A DNA stretch of 64,000 bases from Afipia sp. Root123D2 (GCF_001425835.1 NZ_LMDP01000001.1:435476-499475), one strand, 5' to 3'; counted from the first letter of the stretch, positions 36,030 through 45,426 are shown. The notes: a model not told the origin generated them from the letters alone. Numbers and translations are program-made.

Positions 36030-36180
36030 CCATCGGGATGTCAGGACGTGGGTGATACACCGCGAACTCCCCGGTCGTGGCGCACGCCTGTCAAATCTGT
36101 TTTATCCCACCTGGCGTTGAAAAATTCCCGGGCATAGCCTAAACGTTGCGGTGGAAATTTGGAAATGCAGGTGCTTACTC

Positions 36181-36555
36181 ATGAAGAAAGCCGATCTGGA
36201 AACGATGTCATTGGATGACCTGTGGGTGCTCCACGAAACGGTCAGCAAAATATTGTCTTCACGGATCATTTCTGAAAAACGCGAGCTGGAAAAACGGCTC
36301 GCCTACCTGAACAAGTCTGATGGCTTGATTTCTCCCGCCGGCGACCTGTCTTCCCGGAAGGAAGAAGGAAGGACCCGGCGGAAATACCCCAGGGTTCTGC
36401 CGAAGTACCGAAACCCCGCGGTGCCGTCTGAAACGTGGTCCGGCAGAGGAAAGCAGCCGCGCTGGCTGGTTTCGGCGATAAGATCCGGCCGCAAGATTGA
36501 TGATTTCAAGATTGGCGCGCCCGCCACGGCAAAAAGCAAACGCCAGAAAAATTAA
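36181..36555 (+). CDS. H-NS family nucleoid protein, second copy
   Basis: 124 residues from the ATG at 36181 (MKKADLETMSLDDLWVLHET). It has the same layout as the copy at 34973: a coiled coil (KILSSRIISEKRELEKRLAYL), a basic linker (RRKYPRVLPK) and the DNA-binding signature YRNPAVP then SETWSGRGKQPRWL. The C-termini of both copies share GRKIDDFKI. The two are clearly paralogues. Likely target: the AT-rich promoters of this island (inference). Confidence 0.9.
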   Translation: MKKADLETMSLDDLWVLHETVSKILSSRIISEKRELEKRLAYLNKSDGLISPAGDLSSRKEEGRTRRKYPRVLPKYRNPAVPSETWSGRGKQPRWLVSAIRSGRKIDDFKIGAPATAKSKRQKN

Positions 36556-36777
36556 ATCCGGGTAATGTTTCCCGCCTGTTTTCGCGGTCCGTTTCCGCGC
36601 CCGGCGGATTGATCCTCCGCGACACAGAACTCGCCTCATTGATGTTCTGCCGATCGCTGCGGGGACCGGCGGCGAGATCCTGCGGCAGCGAATATTTAAC
36701 TATAAAATCCGCGGTTTACTTCTTGGCTAGGGATTTCTGGTAGGCCTGCGTGATCCAAAACAGCGCGCAGAAATTCC

Positions 36778-36960
36778 ATGAGCACCGTGGACTGGAAATC
36801 AGTTGAAGCCCAGCTGCGCAGCAAGACGCCTGCGCAGATTCAATCCGAAAACGCGGCAGCGGAATCGGCCAAGGCTGAGGCCGATATACTCAAGCACATC
36901 GCGGATGCGTTGAAGCTCGATACCACGAACCCTGATCGGTCCTCCAGCCGGCGGGACTGA
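36778..36960 (+). CDS. Possible 60-residue helical protein
   Basis: Short ORF reading MSTVDWKSVEAQLRSKTPAQ and on through an Ala/Glu/Lys-rich helix (ENAAAESAKAEADILKHIAD). Composition is protein-like but the ribosome site is weak. It converges with the sugar transferase gene. The rest of the 36556-36997 gap shows nothing. Confidence 0.3.
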   Translation: MSTVDWKSVEAQLRSKTPAQIQSENAAAESAKAEADILKHIADALKLDTTNPDRSSSRRD

Positions 36961-36997
36961 CGGGATCGCTTCAGCGGCCAGAACGCCGGAAGCTCGA

Positions 36998-38473
36998 TCA
37001 GTAAGCGTTCCGGCGGCGCAGAACTTCGGCAAATGTCTGGAGTATGATTGTGAAGTCGAGGCGGAAGCTCCAATTGTCGATGTACCAGAGGTCATGCTGC
37101 ACACGCAGCTCGATATCCCTCGGTGTCGGAGTGGGGCCGCGGAATCCATTGACCTGCGCCCAACCCGTGAGACCCGGCTTGACGCGATGCCGGAAGGCAT
37201 AATTCTTCACGACCTTGTCAAACGCCGTATCGTGGGCGATGGCGTGAGGGCGGGGGCCGACAAGCGACATGGTGCCTTCCAGCACGTTGAGCAATTGGGG
37301 CAACTCATCGATACTTGTCACGCGTAACAGATGGCCCATGCGCGTAACCCGTGCGTCGCACCGCTGCGCTTGCGTAACCGTGGCTCCATCTTCCTGCACG
37401 GACATCGTCCTGAACTTGAAGATCTGGAAGCACCGGCCATTGAATCCGCAACGCCGCTGGCGGAAGAACACGGGGCCGGGCGAGTCGAGCTTGATTGCGA
37501 TCGCGACGGCAACAAGCAACGGCAAGAACGCAACCAGCGCGGCAGCCGCCAGAACGATGTCGACCGTTCGCTTGACGATGCATTCGAACTGCGTCAGCGG
37601 GCCGCGCTGAATCTCCACGCAGACAGTGTTCCCAAACGCCTGGGACGGTTGCTTCATGATCTCGGATATCGCGCCGACCGGGATGAGATTCACCGGCAAT
37701 GGCAGCACGCGGAGCTGGGCGACAAGTTCCCGCAGGTCGGACCAGTTGCTCAGATCGGTACCGACGACGATCTCTTCGACCTCGGATCCGCGGATACAGG
37801 CGATCACCCTGTTGATCGTGTCTCTGCGGTCCTGGGCTCCCAGCTCGGGCGGCGGCAGCCTGAAATGATGATCGAGCTGGAAACCTAAACGAGCGAGGAG
37901 GTGCGGGAGATTCCGTCCCGCGAACCGCTGATGGTCGGTAATCAGCACGATCTTGCGGCCCGAAAGCCGCCTTTGTGAGATGCCGCGTGTGAGCAGCCTT
38001 CGCCAGAAAATCCGATGGACAGCGATTGCGCCCAGGCCGGCACCCGCGAACAGCAGGATCGAGCCGCGCGACAGCTGGTTGCCTGCCTTCAAGGTAAACA
38101 GGATTCCCGCAAGCAGCAGGAATACCGTCGCCCAGACCAGGCAGACGGCGCGAAGTTGCTTGCCCAGAAGAAGCAGTTCGGCAGGCCTGTACATGCCCTG
38201 GCCTTTCATCAGCACGATGAAAAGCGCGGCGACCACAGCGGATGCCCCGGCATGCTGGCCGAGGTCGCCCGTCGTTCCGAAGGCCTGAATGTTATAGGCC
38301 GTGCTGGTCAGGATGCCGACGGACAGAATAATAACGGCGTCGGCGAGGACAGTCGCGAAATTCAGGGATTCATAGGAGATGGGCCATTTCCGCTCAGCGC
38401 GTTGCCCATTCGGCACGCCCCTGACGACAATGGGGACAACGTCCAAGTCCGTGTGCCGCTTCATGAAATTCAT
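36998..38473 (-). CDS. Undecaprenyl-phosphate sugar-1-phosphate transferase (WbaP/ExoY type)
   Basis: 491-residue polyprenyl-phosphate hexose-1-phosphate transferase that starts polysaccharide repeat units on the inner membrane. It has four N-terminal membrane segments (about 35-135), a Rossmann-like middle, one further hydrophobic helix (VDIVLAAAALVAFLPLLVAV, near 310) and the catalytic C-terminus with FFRQRRCGFNGRCFQIFKFR, TSIDELPQLLNVLEGTMSLV and GPRPHA. The exact sugar (glucose or galactose) is not readable. It has its own AT-rich promoter region upstream at 38474-38665. Confidence 0.93.
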   Translation of the reverse strand: MNFMKRHTDLDVVPIVVRGVPNGQRAERKWPISYESLNFATVLADAVIILSVGILTSTAYNIQAFGTTGDLGQHAGASAVVAALFIVLMKGQGMYRPAELLLLGKQLRAVCLVWATVFLLLAGILFTLKAGNQLSRGSILLFAGAGLGAIAVHRIFWRRLLTRGISQRRLSGRKIVLITDHQRFAGRNLPHLLARLGFQLDHHFRLPPPELGAQDRRDTINRVIACIRGSEVEEIVVGTDLSNWSDLRELVAQLRVLPLPVNLIPVGAISEIMKQPSQAFGNTVCVEIQRGPLTQFECIVKRTVDIVLAAAALVAFLPLLVAVAIAIKLDSPGPVFFRQRRCGFNGRCFQIFKFRTMSVQEDGATVTQAQRCDARVTRMGHLLRVTSIDELPQLLNVLEGTMSLVGPRPHAIAHDTAFDKVVKNYAFRHRVKPGLTGWAQVNGFRGPTPTPRDIELRVQHDLWYIDNWSFRLDFTIILQTFAEVLRRRNAY

Positions 38474-38490
38474 AGGCGGTCCTGATCGGC

Positions 38491-38566
38491 CTAATTCTTA
38501 ATATTTAATAAATTAAATATGCTGCGGTATTTAAATTGATGCAAGTATTTAATCTATTTAATTCAG
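38491..38566. promoter_or_regulatory. AT-rich promoter island before the sugar transferase gene
   Basis: In 76 bases there are three to four TTTAAT copies, one ATTAAA and one TTTAAA (for example ATATTTAATAAATTAAATAT and GTATTTAATC). It lies just upstream of the minus-strand sugar transferase start. Likely binding ground for a MucR- or H-NS-type protein (inference). Confidence 0.6.
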
Positions 38567-38665
38567 GAATGTGATTTGCGGCGTCTTGTGCCGCGCAGGG
38601 CCGGGTAACCCCGGCTTCCGATCGGGGCGGAGCCGCTTCGATCCGGCAGGATCGTGCGGCGATCC

Positions 38666-39409
38666 CTAAAGCATCCCGGCCCGCAGCAGTGCGAGGTATG
38701 TCGGATCGATCTCGGAGATCACGCGCTCGACAAAGGCTTTGCCTGCGGGCGACGCCTGCTTGTAGGCCTCGACCAATGCAGGCCGCAGGGTGGGGGCTTT
38801 GGTCACGACCTGACGGATGTCGTGCTTGCTCATGTCTTGAATTTCGGGATCGTCGATCATCCCGGCGCGGAGCGAGGTTTTGACGCGCAGGGCAAACAGC
38901 GCAAGTTCGTTCGGCGCGGTATAATAGGACATCCTGAGCAACAGCGTCGGCGCGTAGTTCTGCCAGTGATTCCGCTCGGCCAGTTCTGCCAGCATCAGCC
39001 ATACATCGCTGCGGTGAGGTGAATAGCGCAGCGCGTTTTCAAGATCTTCGCGCGCTTTCGCAGCCGTGGTCTGGGCGGCACCCGCCCCCGTTGTTCCGGC
39101 GCCCCACAGCAGGTTCGAATAGGTGAGGGCGCTTTCGGCCCATAGGTCGCCGCGAAGAGCGGCAAGCGAGGCTGCGCGTGCGGCACTGTCTCTCTTTGCC
39201 AGAAGTAACCGGCTTGCCGGCTCATTGGTGGGCAGTTCGATATTCCGGGCGCGATAGCTTTCGGGCAGCAGAACCCAAAGCGCCAGTGCCGCCAGGATCA
39301 GGCCGAACAGCAACAGCTGGGCGCGGTACCAGACGGGGACAGGGTCCCCCGGAACGGTGGACTGTCTCTGAGCGCGAGCGGCGTGGTCGTCGATGCCCGA
39401 CCGGGTCAT
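38666..39409 (-). CDS. Hypothetical membrane-anchored protein of the polysaccharide operon
   Basis: 247 residues: a cytoplasmic start, one membrane segment near residues 30-48 (LLLFGLILAALALWVLLPES), then a helical extracytoplasmic part with TPR-like pattern (AREDLENALRYSPHRSDVWLML). It lies 28 bases after the polymerase-like gene on the same strand. Similar anchored helical proteins accompany chain polymerisation or length control, but no exact role can be given. Confidence 0.65.
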   Translation of the reverse strand: MTRSGIDDHAARAQRQSTVPGDPVPVWYRAQLLLFGLILAALALWVLLPESYRARNIELPTNEPASRLLLAKRDSAARAASLAALRGDLWAESALTYSNLLWGAGTTGAGAAQTTAAKAREDLENALRYSPHRSDVWLMLAELAERNHWQNYAPTLLLRMSYYTAPNELALFALRVKTSLRAGMIDDPEIQDMSKHDIRQVVTKAPTLRPALVEAYKQASPAGKAFVERVISEIDPTYLALLRAGML

Positions 39410-39437
39410 GGATGCGCCTCAATCCATCTCAGCGGTG

Positions 39438-40715
39438 TCAGCCCTTGCTTCGGGCAAGGGCCAATCCGCAAACCATCGCACTCAAGAGAGATAACGCCAA
39501 GCCGAAGATCGCGGCATTGGCAAACGACAAAATCAGCAGCGACAGGATGCAGCCCGCACCCGTTCCTGAATAAAAGTAATCGCGGCCGCGGAGCAGGGAT
39601 CGCCGATAAAGGGCAAAAGCTGCCAGCAGCGCCAGGATGACCGTGGTCCATAGAAACGGCCGCCCCATTTCAATCGCGGTCGAAGCTGCGGCTGTGGTCG
39701 CCGCGCGAGGCTGCACATCCAAAGTGTTGCGATAGATCGGCCACAGCGCGCCGAACGTCCCTGCGCCGGTGCCGCCGAGTTTGGCGTCGGTCAGCATGCG
39801 CTCGACGATGGCGACCGACGCCGGCGGCTGGGTCGACAGCGCGAGCGTGGCATCGACGTCCTTGTTCGCCGGATTGATCGCGAAGAAGCCTGCGACGCAG
39901 ATCAGCGCCGCTGCAGCTATTCCGGACTTTCCCCAATTGCCGAGCCTCAGACGACGGATGACGGTAATGCTGAGCAAGGTGCCTATTCCGGCGACGCTGG
40001 CGAAAATGACTGCTGCGTTGGGTTCGGTGGCTATGGCGGCGAGACAAACCATGAAGCTCACGGCTGACGCTGCAAATGGAATGAGGGTCCCGATCTCGGG
40101 CTTTTTATTCCTTTCGCCATGCATTGTGCGGTGCTGATAGGCACGAATGCCGGTCGCGTAAGACAGCAGGAGCCCGATCACGGCAATGCTGGCGACCTGC
40201 GTGCGCTCGATCGGAATGACGTACTGAAGATGAATGGTGCTCAGACCCAACATCGCGACGGCGCTCACCGCGGCGCATGCCGTCAGCAGGCTGAAGATCA
40301 CGTCAGCCCTCTGCCGGTCGAGCGCGACGGCAGCCGTCGCGAGCGCTGCGGCCAGCGCCATCGCGTACCAGCAGAGGCTTAGCAGGGTCGCGCCGATGTC
40401 CACACTGATGGTGGCCTCGACCGGCCTGCTCAACGCCGAGGATGCGCTTTCCCAGATCGAATGAGCCAGCCAGCCGCCCGGCAGCGGCACGATCTGGATC
40501 AGCATCCATAGCGCTGGCAGGCAGGCAAGAGCCGTGATCGGTCTGGTCAGATGGGTGAGGCGGGCAAGGTCCACTGGGCGAAGGACCAGCGCTGTCATCA
40601 TGATCAGCGCGGCCGTGTACGCCAGAACACAACCACGGACGAAGGGTCCGTCGATAACCGTGAACGCGGGGGTGACGACAATCAGGGAGGCGAGGATTGC
40701 AAAGACAGCGGCCAC
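39438..40715 (-). CDS. O-antigen ligase/polymerase-like membrane protein
   Basis: 425 residues with about ten membrane segments and a larger periplasmic loop near 285-345 (NPANKDVDATLALSTQPPAS; GGTGAGTFGALWPIYRN). The motif GTGAGTF before the last membrane segments resembles the Wzy/WaaL ligase-polymerase family loop. The start is a GTG with GGGAG 7 bases upstream. It would join repeat units in the periplasm. The family is poorly conserved, so polymerase versus ligase is open. Confidence 0.72.
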   Translation of the reverse strand: MAAVFAILASLIVVTPAFTVIDGPFVRGCVLAYTAALIMMTALVLRPVDLARLTHLTRPITALACLPALWMLIQIVPLPGGWLAHSIWESASSALSRPVEATISVDIGATLLSLCWYAMALAAALATAAVALDRQRADVIFSLLTACAAVSAVAMLGLSTIHLQYVIPIERTQVASIAVIGLLLSYATGIRAYQHRTMHGERNKKPEIGTLIPFAASAVSFMVCLAAIATEPNAAVIFASVAGIGTLLSITVIRRLRLGNWGKSGIAAAALICVAGFFAINPANKDVDATLALSTQPPASVAIVERMLTDAKLGGTGAGTFGALWPIYRNTLDVQPRAATTAAASTAIEMGRPFLWTTVILALLAAFALYRRSLLRGRDYFYSGTGAGCILSLLILSFANAAIFGLALSLLSAMVCGLALARSKG

Positions 40716-40798
40716 AAACTGCTCCCACCATCAAGAACAGCGGCGTTTCAGCTTAAATTATAGACGGCCAATCGCGATCAAATCGAGAGTTCAAAAGA

Positions 40799-40821
40799 AA
40801 GGCGGCCAAAATGGCCGCCTT
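40799..40821 (-). terminator. Terminator after the export gene
   Basis: AAGGCGGCCA at 40799-40808 pairs with TGGCCGCCTT at 40812-40821 around a 3-base loop. Read on the minus strand it is followed by TTCTTTTG. It lies 9 bases after the stop of the Wza-like gene, so much of that transcript probably ends here and the polymerase gene is either attenuated or separately promoted. Confidence 0.82.
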
Positions 40822-40830
40822 CGATAAATC

Positions 40831-42060
40831 TTACGGTCCGACAGGTGTCGGCGTGTTGATGATCGTCGTCGACCCGACGCCCTTGATTGCAGCCTTCAAC
40901 GCGTACCCGTTGGTCGCGTAGATGATCGGATCGTTGGCCGTCGCCATGATCGTTCTCAGGAAATTCAAGAACTTCGTGGTTTCGACCGAGGCTGCGTTCG
41001 AGACGTAGATGACGTCCTTGTTCCGCATCTCAAACGTCTGCGCCAGGAAATAGCCGGAGGGGTCGCGCAAATTCACGAGGTAAATAACCGGAATGATCGG
41101 TCCCTGGAATTTGGAGCAATCGATCCCGAGCCGTTCGGCGACTTCTCTGGTCTCGCCGCGATACAGGAAGACCGAGGCCGGATCCGCCAGGGAATCGCTC
41201 AGGCCGCCCTGCTTGCCGACCGCTTCTGCCAGGCTGACCCGCCAGGCGTCGAACTTGTACTGTCCCTGGGTACCTGCGGCGCCAAAGGCCACAAAGGTCT
41301 GGGGCTGGCTGTAGAGATAGATGGTATCGCTGGGCAAGACGAAGATGTTGTTGGCCGGCTCATAGATCAGCGCACCGAAGGGGACGCTGGCCCGGTGTCC
41401 GGAGCGCTCGAGCGTCACCCAGATGTCGTATCCCTGACTGATCGGTCCGCCGGCACGCGTAATGGCGTCCAGGATGCGCTCGCCCGAAGCGCTGGCCGGG
41501 AATCGCCCTGCGGAGCGCACATCGCCGAGCACGCTGATGAGAGAGGCGTGCTGATCGATCAGCGTGACGACAGCCTGAGGATCGATGGCGCGGTTCTTGA
41601 GGGCGGCCACCACGGCCTGCTGGACCTCGAACGGAGTCTTGTCCTTCGCCCGGATGGGGCCAGCATATGGCACGGAAATATTGCCATTATTGTCAACGGC
41701 CTGATTTGGGATCGTGACGAAATTGCCGGGGCGGACGCCGGCTTCGGCCGGGATGAACAATCCGCCGGCCGCGGCTTCAAATATGGTCACGCTGACCGTG
41801 TCACCGATCCCGAAGCGAAACGCCTTGGGGGGACTGCGGTTTGCAAAGGCGGTTGAAAGTCGCGGGGTGAACTGGCCCAGCGTGCGAACAACCTCGGGGC
41901 TGAGTTTGATCAGCGCGTAGGGGAGGCTTTCGGCATCGGCCGTCTGCATCCGGACGTCCATGCTCTGCGGGCCACTGGCGGGCATGATCGTACATCCGCC
42001 GCACGCAAGTGCAGCGAGGGCTAGAGCGATCCACCCTCGATGAGAGCCAGAGCTGGACAG
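40831..42060 (-). CDS. Wza/ExoF-type polysaccharide export lipoprotein, probable CTG start
   Basis: Outer-membrane polysaccharide export protein. Polysaccharide-export domain FRFGIGDTVSVTIFEAA, then SLBB-type parts (SVLGDVRSAGRFPASAS; FVAFGAAGTQGQYKF). From the first ATG (41985) it has 384 residues and no signal. Read further upstream in frame, the DNA encodes RGWIALALAALACGGCTIMP, a lipoprotein signal with lipobox cysteine. No ATG, GTG or TTG is available before the stop at 42115-42117, but a CTG at 42060 with GGTGGGGA 6 bases upstream would give 409 residues. I therefore extend the gene to 42060. It sits between the tyrosine kinase gene and the polymerase gene. Confidence 0.88.
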   Translation of the reverse strand: MSSSGSHRGWIALALAALACGGCTIMPASGPQSMDVRMQTADAESLPYALIKLSPEVVRTLGQFTPRLSTAFANRSPPKAFRFGIGDTVSVTIFEAAAGGLFIPAEAGVRPGNFVTIPNQAVDNNGNISVPYAGPIRAKDKTPFEVQQAVVAALKNRAIDPQAVVTLIDQHASLISVLGDVRSAGRFPASASGERILDAITRAGGPISQGYDIWVTLERSGHRASVPFGALIYEPANNIFVLPSDTIYLYSQPQTFVAFGAAGTQGQYKFDAWRVSLAEAVGKQGGLSDSLADPASVFLYRGETREVAERLGIDCSKFQGPIIPVIYLVNLRDPSGYFLAQTFEMRNKDVIYVSNAASVETTKFLNFLRTIMATANDPIIYATNGYALKAAIKGVGSTTIINTPTPVGP

Positions 42061-42255
42061 ATTAAATCCCCACCTTAACGCCGTACCTGCAGAAGGTTGA
42101 CATTCTTGGCTGATTCAGACCAGCCGGTTTGATTGCTGCAACTGCGGTATCTCGCGTCTTGTGGCTTGTTTGCCACATATGCCTTGCTGGAATTCTTAAT
42201 GTTTTCCGGGAAATGGCGGTAGCCGATTAAGTCCGCAGCGGGACTCGTGAGGCGC

Positions 42256-44580
42256 CTACGACGTGTATCCATACCGGGTATAATGCTTATTGTTATAATA
42301 ATCGTTGTGATAGCCATCGTAGCTTTTAATCGCGTTCATATCGGTTTTATTCAATACGACGCCGATTAATGCTTCGCGCAGGTTGGGCGCGGTATGCAGC
42401 GCGTGCTGGACGACGTCTGTCTTGGTGCACCCCCACTCGACGGCCAGGATAAAGCAATCGATCAACGAGGTCGTCGCCCGGACATCGATCACCGGAGCCA
42501 GCGGAGGAAGATCGACCACGACATAGTCGTAGTTGGCCCGAAGGGTGTCGAACAGCTTCCTCGTGGAGGTGGCTGAGAGGATCTCGCTGGTATGGAACAA
42601 GGGCCGCTTCTTGACGGTCGGCAGGAAATCCATGTTGGTCTTGGGATCTCGCCAGATGACCTCTTCGAGGGGAGCGTGTCCTGCGATCACTTCCACGAGG
42701 CCGGCGGTGGCCTCGGGGGCGAGGCTGCGGGACAGCGACGGGTTGCGGAGATCGCAATCGACCACGATCACGCGCGCGCCTGCATGGGCTATCAGCTGCG
42801 CGAGAGCCGCTGCGATTGTCGATTTTCCCTCGTTGGGCAAGGACGATGTGATGCCCACCACCTTGTTGGACGTGTCGGTGACATGAAGATCGATCGCCAG
42901 CCTGATCGAGCGGATCGACTCGGCAAAGCGGGACAGCGGCATTTCGGTCGCCGTCCAGATAACCCCCGAATGGCGTGTGATTGTCCTTGGAGGTAGCGGC
43001 TTGTTGGGTGGCGGCTCCTTGCGGGGCGGGATATGTTTTGTCTCTTTCACAAGCGGGATGAGCGCGATGCTGGGAAGACGCAGCGTCGTTTCAACTTGCG
43101 CAGCGGTGCGGAATACCCGGTCCATGATGTCGCGGAGCAGCCCGAGCGCCGTGCCCAATGCCAGTCCGCCGAAAAGGCCGAGGGCTAGAATAAGGCTCGC
43201 CTTGGGCTTGCTCTTGCCCTGCGGCGGGAAGGCAGGCGAAATCACGCGGGCTTCCGAGATCGGGAAGGACTCCTGCTGAACCGCGCCCATGTAACGCTGC
43301 AGGAAGCTCTCGTATAAACTGCGATAGCTCTTTGCCTTGGTTTCCAGCTCTCGCATGGTCGTTTCAGCGGAGTTGACCGTCCGCGATTGCGACACGGCCT
43401 GTGCAAGCTGCTTTTCGACCTCGGTCTGCTTCTGTTTGGCGATTTCGTAATCGCTTCTGGAAGCCTCCGCGAGACGGCGAACCTCGTTCATGATGGAGGA
43501 TCGCAGGTCCTGCATCCTGGTGTGCAGATTGATGACAGCCAGATGGTTTTTCCCGAACCGGGTCGACCAGTCGGCTGCGCGCCGGGCAAACTCGAGATAC
43601 TGCTGGCGCAGATTGTTGATGATCGGACTGTTCAGGGTGTCCGTAATCGACGCGTCGAGATTGGCGTTCGCCTGACCGGCATCATTGTTGCTGGCCCGGA
43701 TCGAGGCCTCAAACCGGTTGAGGCGGGCTTGAGCATCGGCGGTCACGGCCCGTGCCGCGACAAGCCGGCTGTTCAGATCGGCGACCTGCTGGTCGTCCAT
43801 CAGCTTGCCGCCCGCTGTGACAATATTGTTCTGCGATTTGAACACGGCAACCGCGCGCTCCGCGGTCAGCGCCTGCTCGCCAATCTCGTTCAGGCGCCCC
43901 TGCAGCCACAGGGTGGCTCGCCGGTTGGCATCGAATTTCGCATTGAGCTGATCGGCAATATAAACATTCGCGACGGTATTCGCGATCTCCGCGGCGCGTT
44001 CCGGGTTGCTTGAGCTGAAGCTGATTTCGATGACGGCGCTGTAGCCGATGCGTTCGGCTCTCAACCGATCGTCAAAGGCCGCAATCAACCCGTCACTGGG
44101 CCCGTCATCCTGTTCGGCCTCGCTGTTGTCGCTCCCGATATTGAGCATTCTTTTCAGCTTCGCCGAGAGCCGGCGAACCGGCTGATCCGAACCGTTGAGA
44201 TCGGGATCGTCGGCGAGCTTGAGCTGATTGATCACCGCAATCGCGATCGCTTTCGATCGCAATATCTGGATCTGGCTCTCAAACTGCGCGCGATCGAGCG
44301 GATTATCCGCCAGGAGCGATTGCTGCTGCAGGAATTCAGCCTTGGGATTGACGAACAGAACCTTGGCCTGGCTCGTGTAGGTCGGCGGAGTTATGCGCAG
44401 ATAAATAAAGCTGGCGGCGAGCGCCAATGCGGTGACGAACAAAATGAGCAGATACTGACGCCGTACGAAGCCGATGACGAAGTTGATCAGATCGCCGATC
44501 CCGCCGTTTTCCTCGTGTTCGAAGGCTGGTCCATTATCGGCTCCATGCCGCATTCTATCGTTCTGAAGTGTCTGAAGCAT
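42256..44580 (-). CDS. Wzc-type polysaccharide co-polymerase / bacterial tyrosine kinase
   Basis: 774-residue inner-membrane protein controlling chain length and export. Wzz-type domain with membrane helices near 41-62 and 461-482 and a long periplasmic coiled coil between. The cytoplasmic kinase has Walker A SSLPNEGKST at 579-588, Walker A' VIVVDCD at 604-610 and Walker B VVVDLPP at 687-693. The C-terminal tail carries seven tyrosines (754, 757, 761, 762, 767, 770, 772), the autophosphorylation cluster of this family. It is divergent from rfbC across an AT-rich region and 195 bases from the export gene. Confidence 0.95.
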   Translation of the reverse strand: MLQTLQNDRMRHGADNGPAFEHEENGGIGDLINFVIGFVRRQYLLILFVTALALAASFIYLRITPPTYTSQAKVLFVNPKAEFLQQQSLLADNPLDRAQFESQIQILRSKAIAIAVINQLKLADDPDLNGSDQPVRRLSAKLKRMLNIGSDNSEAEQDDGPSDGLIAAFDDRLRAERIGYSAVIEISFSSSNPERAAEIANTVANVYIADQLNAKFDANRRATLWLQGRLNEIGEQALTAERAVAVFKSQNNIVTAGGKLMDDQQVADLNSRLVAARAVTADAQARLNRFEASIRASNNDAGQANANLDASITDTLNSPIINNLRQQYLEFARRAADWSTRFGKNHLAVINLHTRMQDLRSSIMNEVRRLAEASRSDYEIAKQKQTEVEKQLAQAVSQSRTVNSAETTMRELETKAKSYRSLYESFLQRYMGAVQQESFPISEARVISPAFPPQGKSKPKASLILALGLFGGLALGTALGLLRDIMDRVFRTAAQVETTLRLPSIALIPLVKETKHIPPRKEPPPNKPLPPRTITRHSGVIWTATEMPLSRFAESIRSIRLAIDLHVTDTSNKVVGITSSLPNEGKSTIAAALAQLIAHAGARVIVVDCDLRNPSLSRSLAPEATAGLVEVIAGHAPLEEVIWRDPKTNMDFLPTVKKRPLFHTSEILSATSTRKLFDTLRANYDYVVVDLPPLAPVIDVRATTSLIDCFILAVEWGCTKTDVVQHALHTAPNLREALIGVVLNKTDMNAIKSYDGYHNDYYNNKHYTRYGYTS

Positions 44581-44629
44581 TGAACTGGCTCGTACTTCCT
44601 GCCGTTGAACGATGCGGTCTGCCGGATGG

Positions 44630-44772
44630 ATTTAAATGGAAGTGCGCTGGTGTCGAAGTTCCGGCGCGAATTTACCATTAAATCCATATACTGGATAATT
44701 TATTGCATTTAATTTTGTTATATCATACGATTTTTTTGAGGGGCAAAATTTAATATTGAATGTGATTAATAT
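44630..44772. promoter_or_regulatory. AT-rich divergent promoter island between kinase and rfbC
   Basis: Four or more TTTAAT/ATTAAA copies occur in 143 bases (GGATTTAAATGG, CCATTAAATCC, GCATTTAATTTT, AAATTTAATATTG), with a run of seven T. It is shared by the divergent tyrosine kinase and rhamnose operons and so could co-regulate both. Confidence 0.6.
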
Positions 44773-44847
44773 TCGGGCGGCTGTGCTGAAGGTGAGTTCC
44801 TGACGGCTGATTCCGAGGCGAATGGAAAGAGTCTCGGGGAGAGACAG

Positions 44848-45408
44848 ATGCAACTGGATGTTCGCTCGCTGCCGATACCCGAGGTCAAATTGGTCAAAAC
44901 CAAACGGATCAGCGATACGCGGGGTTACTTCAGCGAAACCTACACGCGCTCGGCTTTCGCAAAGTGCAGCGTCGATCACGACTTCGTGCAGGATAATCAA
45001 TCCTGCTCAGCCGCCGCGGGAACCGTGCGCGGCCTTCATTATCAATCCCCGCCCTTTGCCCAGACCAAGCTCGTGCGCGTTCTTCGCGGGAAGATCCTCG
45101 ATGTCGCGGTCGATCTCCGGCGGTCGTCTCCGAATTACGGCAAGCACGTTGCGGTCGAGCTTAGTGAAGAGAGCGATGAGCAACTGATCGTGCCGGCCGG
45201 ATTTGCGCACGGCTTCTGCACGATGGAGCCAAACACGATCGTTTTCTACAAGGTCGATGCCCACTATTCGCCGGAACACGATCGCGGAATTAACTGGGCC
45301 GATCCTGCGCTCGGCATTGCATGGCCGGTGAGCAAGGAGCGCGCGATCCTCTCGGACAAGGATCGCCGGCTGCCGATGCTCAGCGAGAGTCCTCATGTCT
45401 TCAACTAG
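44848..45408 (+). CDS. rfbC: dTDP-4-dehydrorhamnose 3,5-epimerase
   Basis: 186-residue cupin enzyme of dTDP-L-rhamnose synthesis. Motifs: TRGYFSETYTRSAF, GTVRGLHYQSPPFAQTKLVR (core RGLHYQ, with the catalytic His) and VPAGFAHGFCTMEPNTIVFYK (core PAGFAHGF). GGGGAGAG precedes the ATG. It is the first gene of the rhamnose operon. Confidence 0.96.
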   Translation: MQLDVRSLPIPEVKLVKTKRISDTRGYFSETYTRSAFAKCSVDHDFVQDNQSCSAAAGTVRGLHYQSPPFAQTKLVRVLRGKILDVAVDLRRSSPNYGKHVAVELSEESDEQLIVPAGFAHGFCTMEPNTIVFYKVDAHYSPEHDRGINWADPALGIAWPVSKERAILSDKDRRLPMLSESPHVFN

Positions 45409-45426
45409 TGGTGCGGGGCGGTTCCA

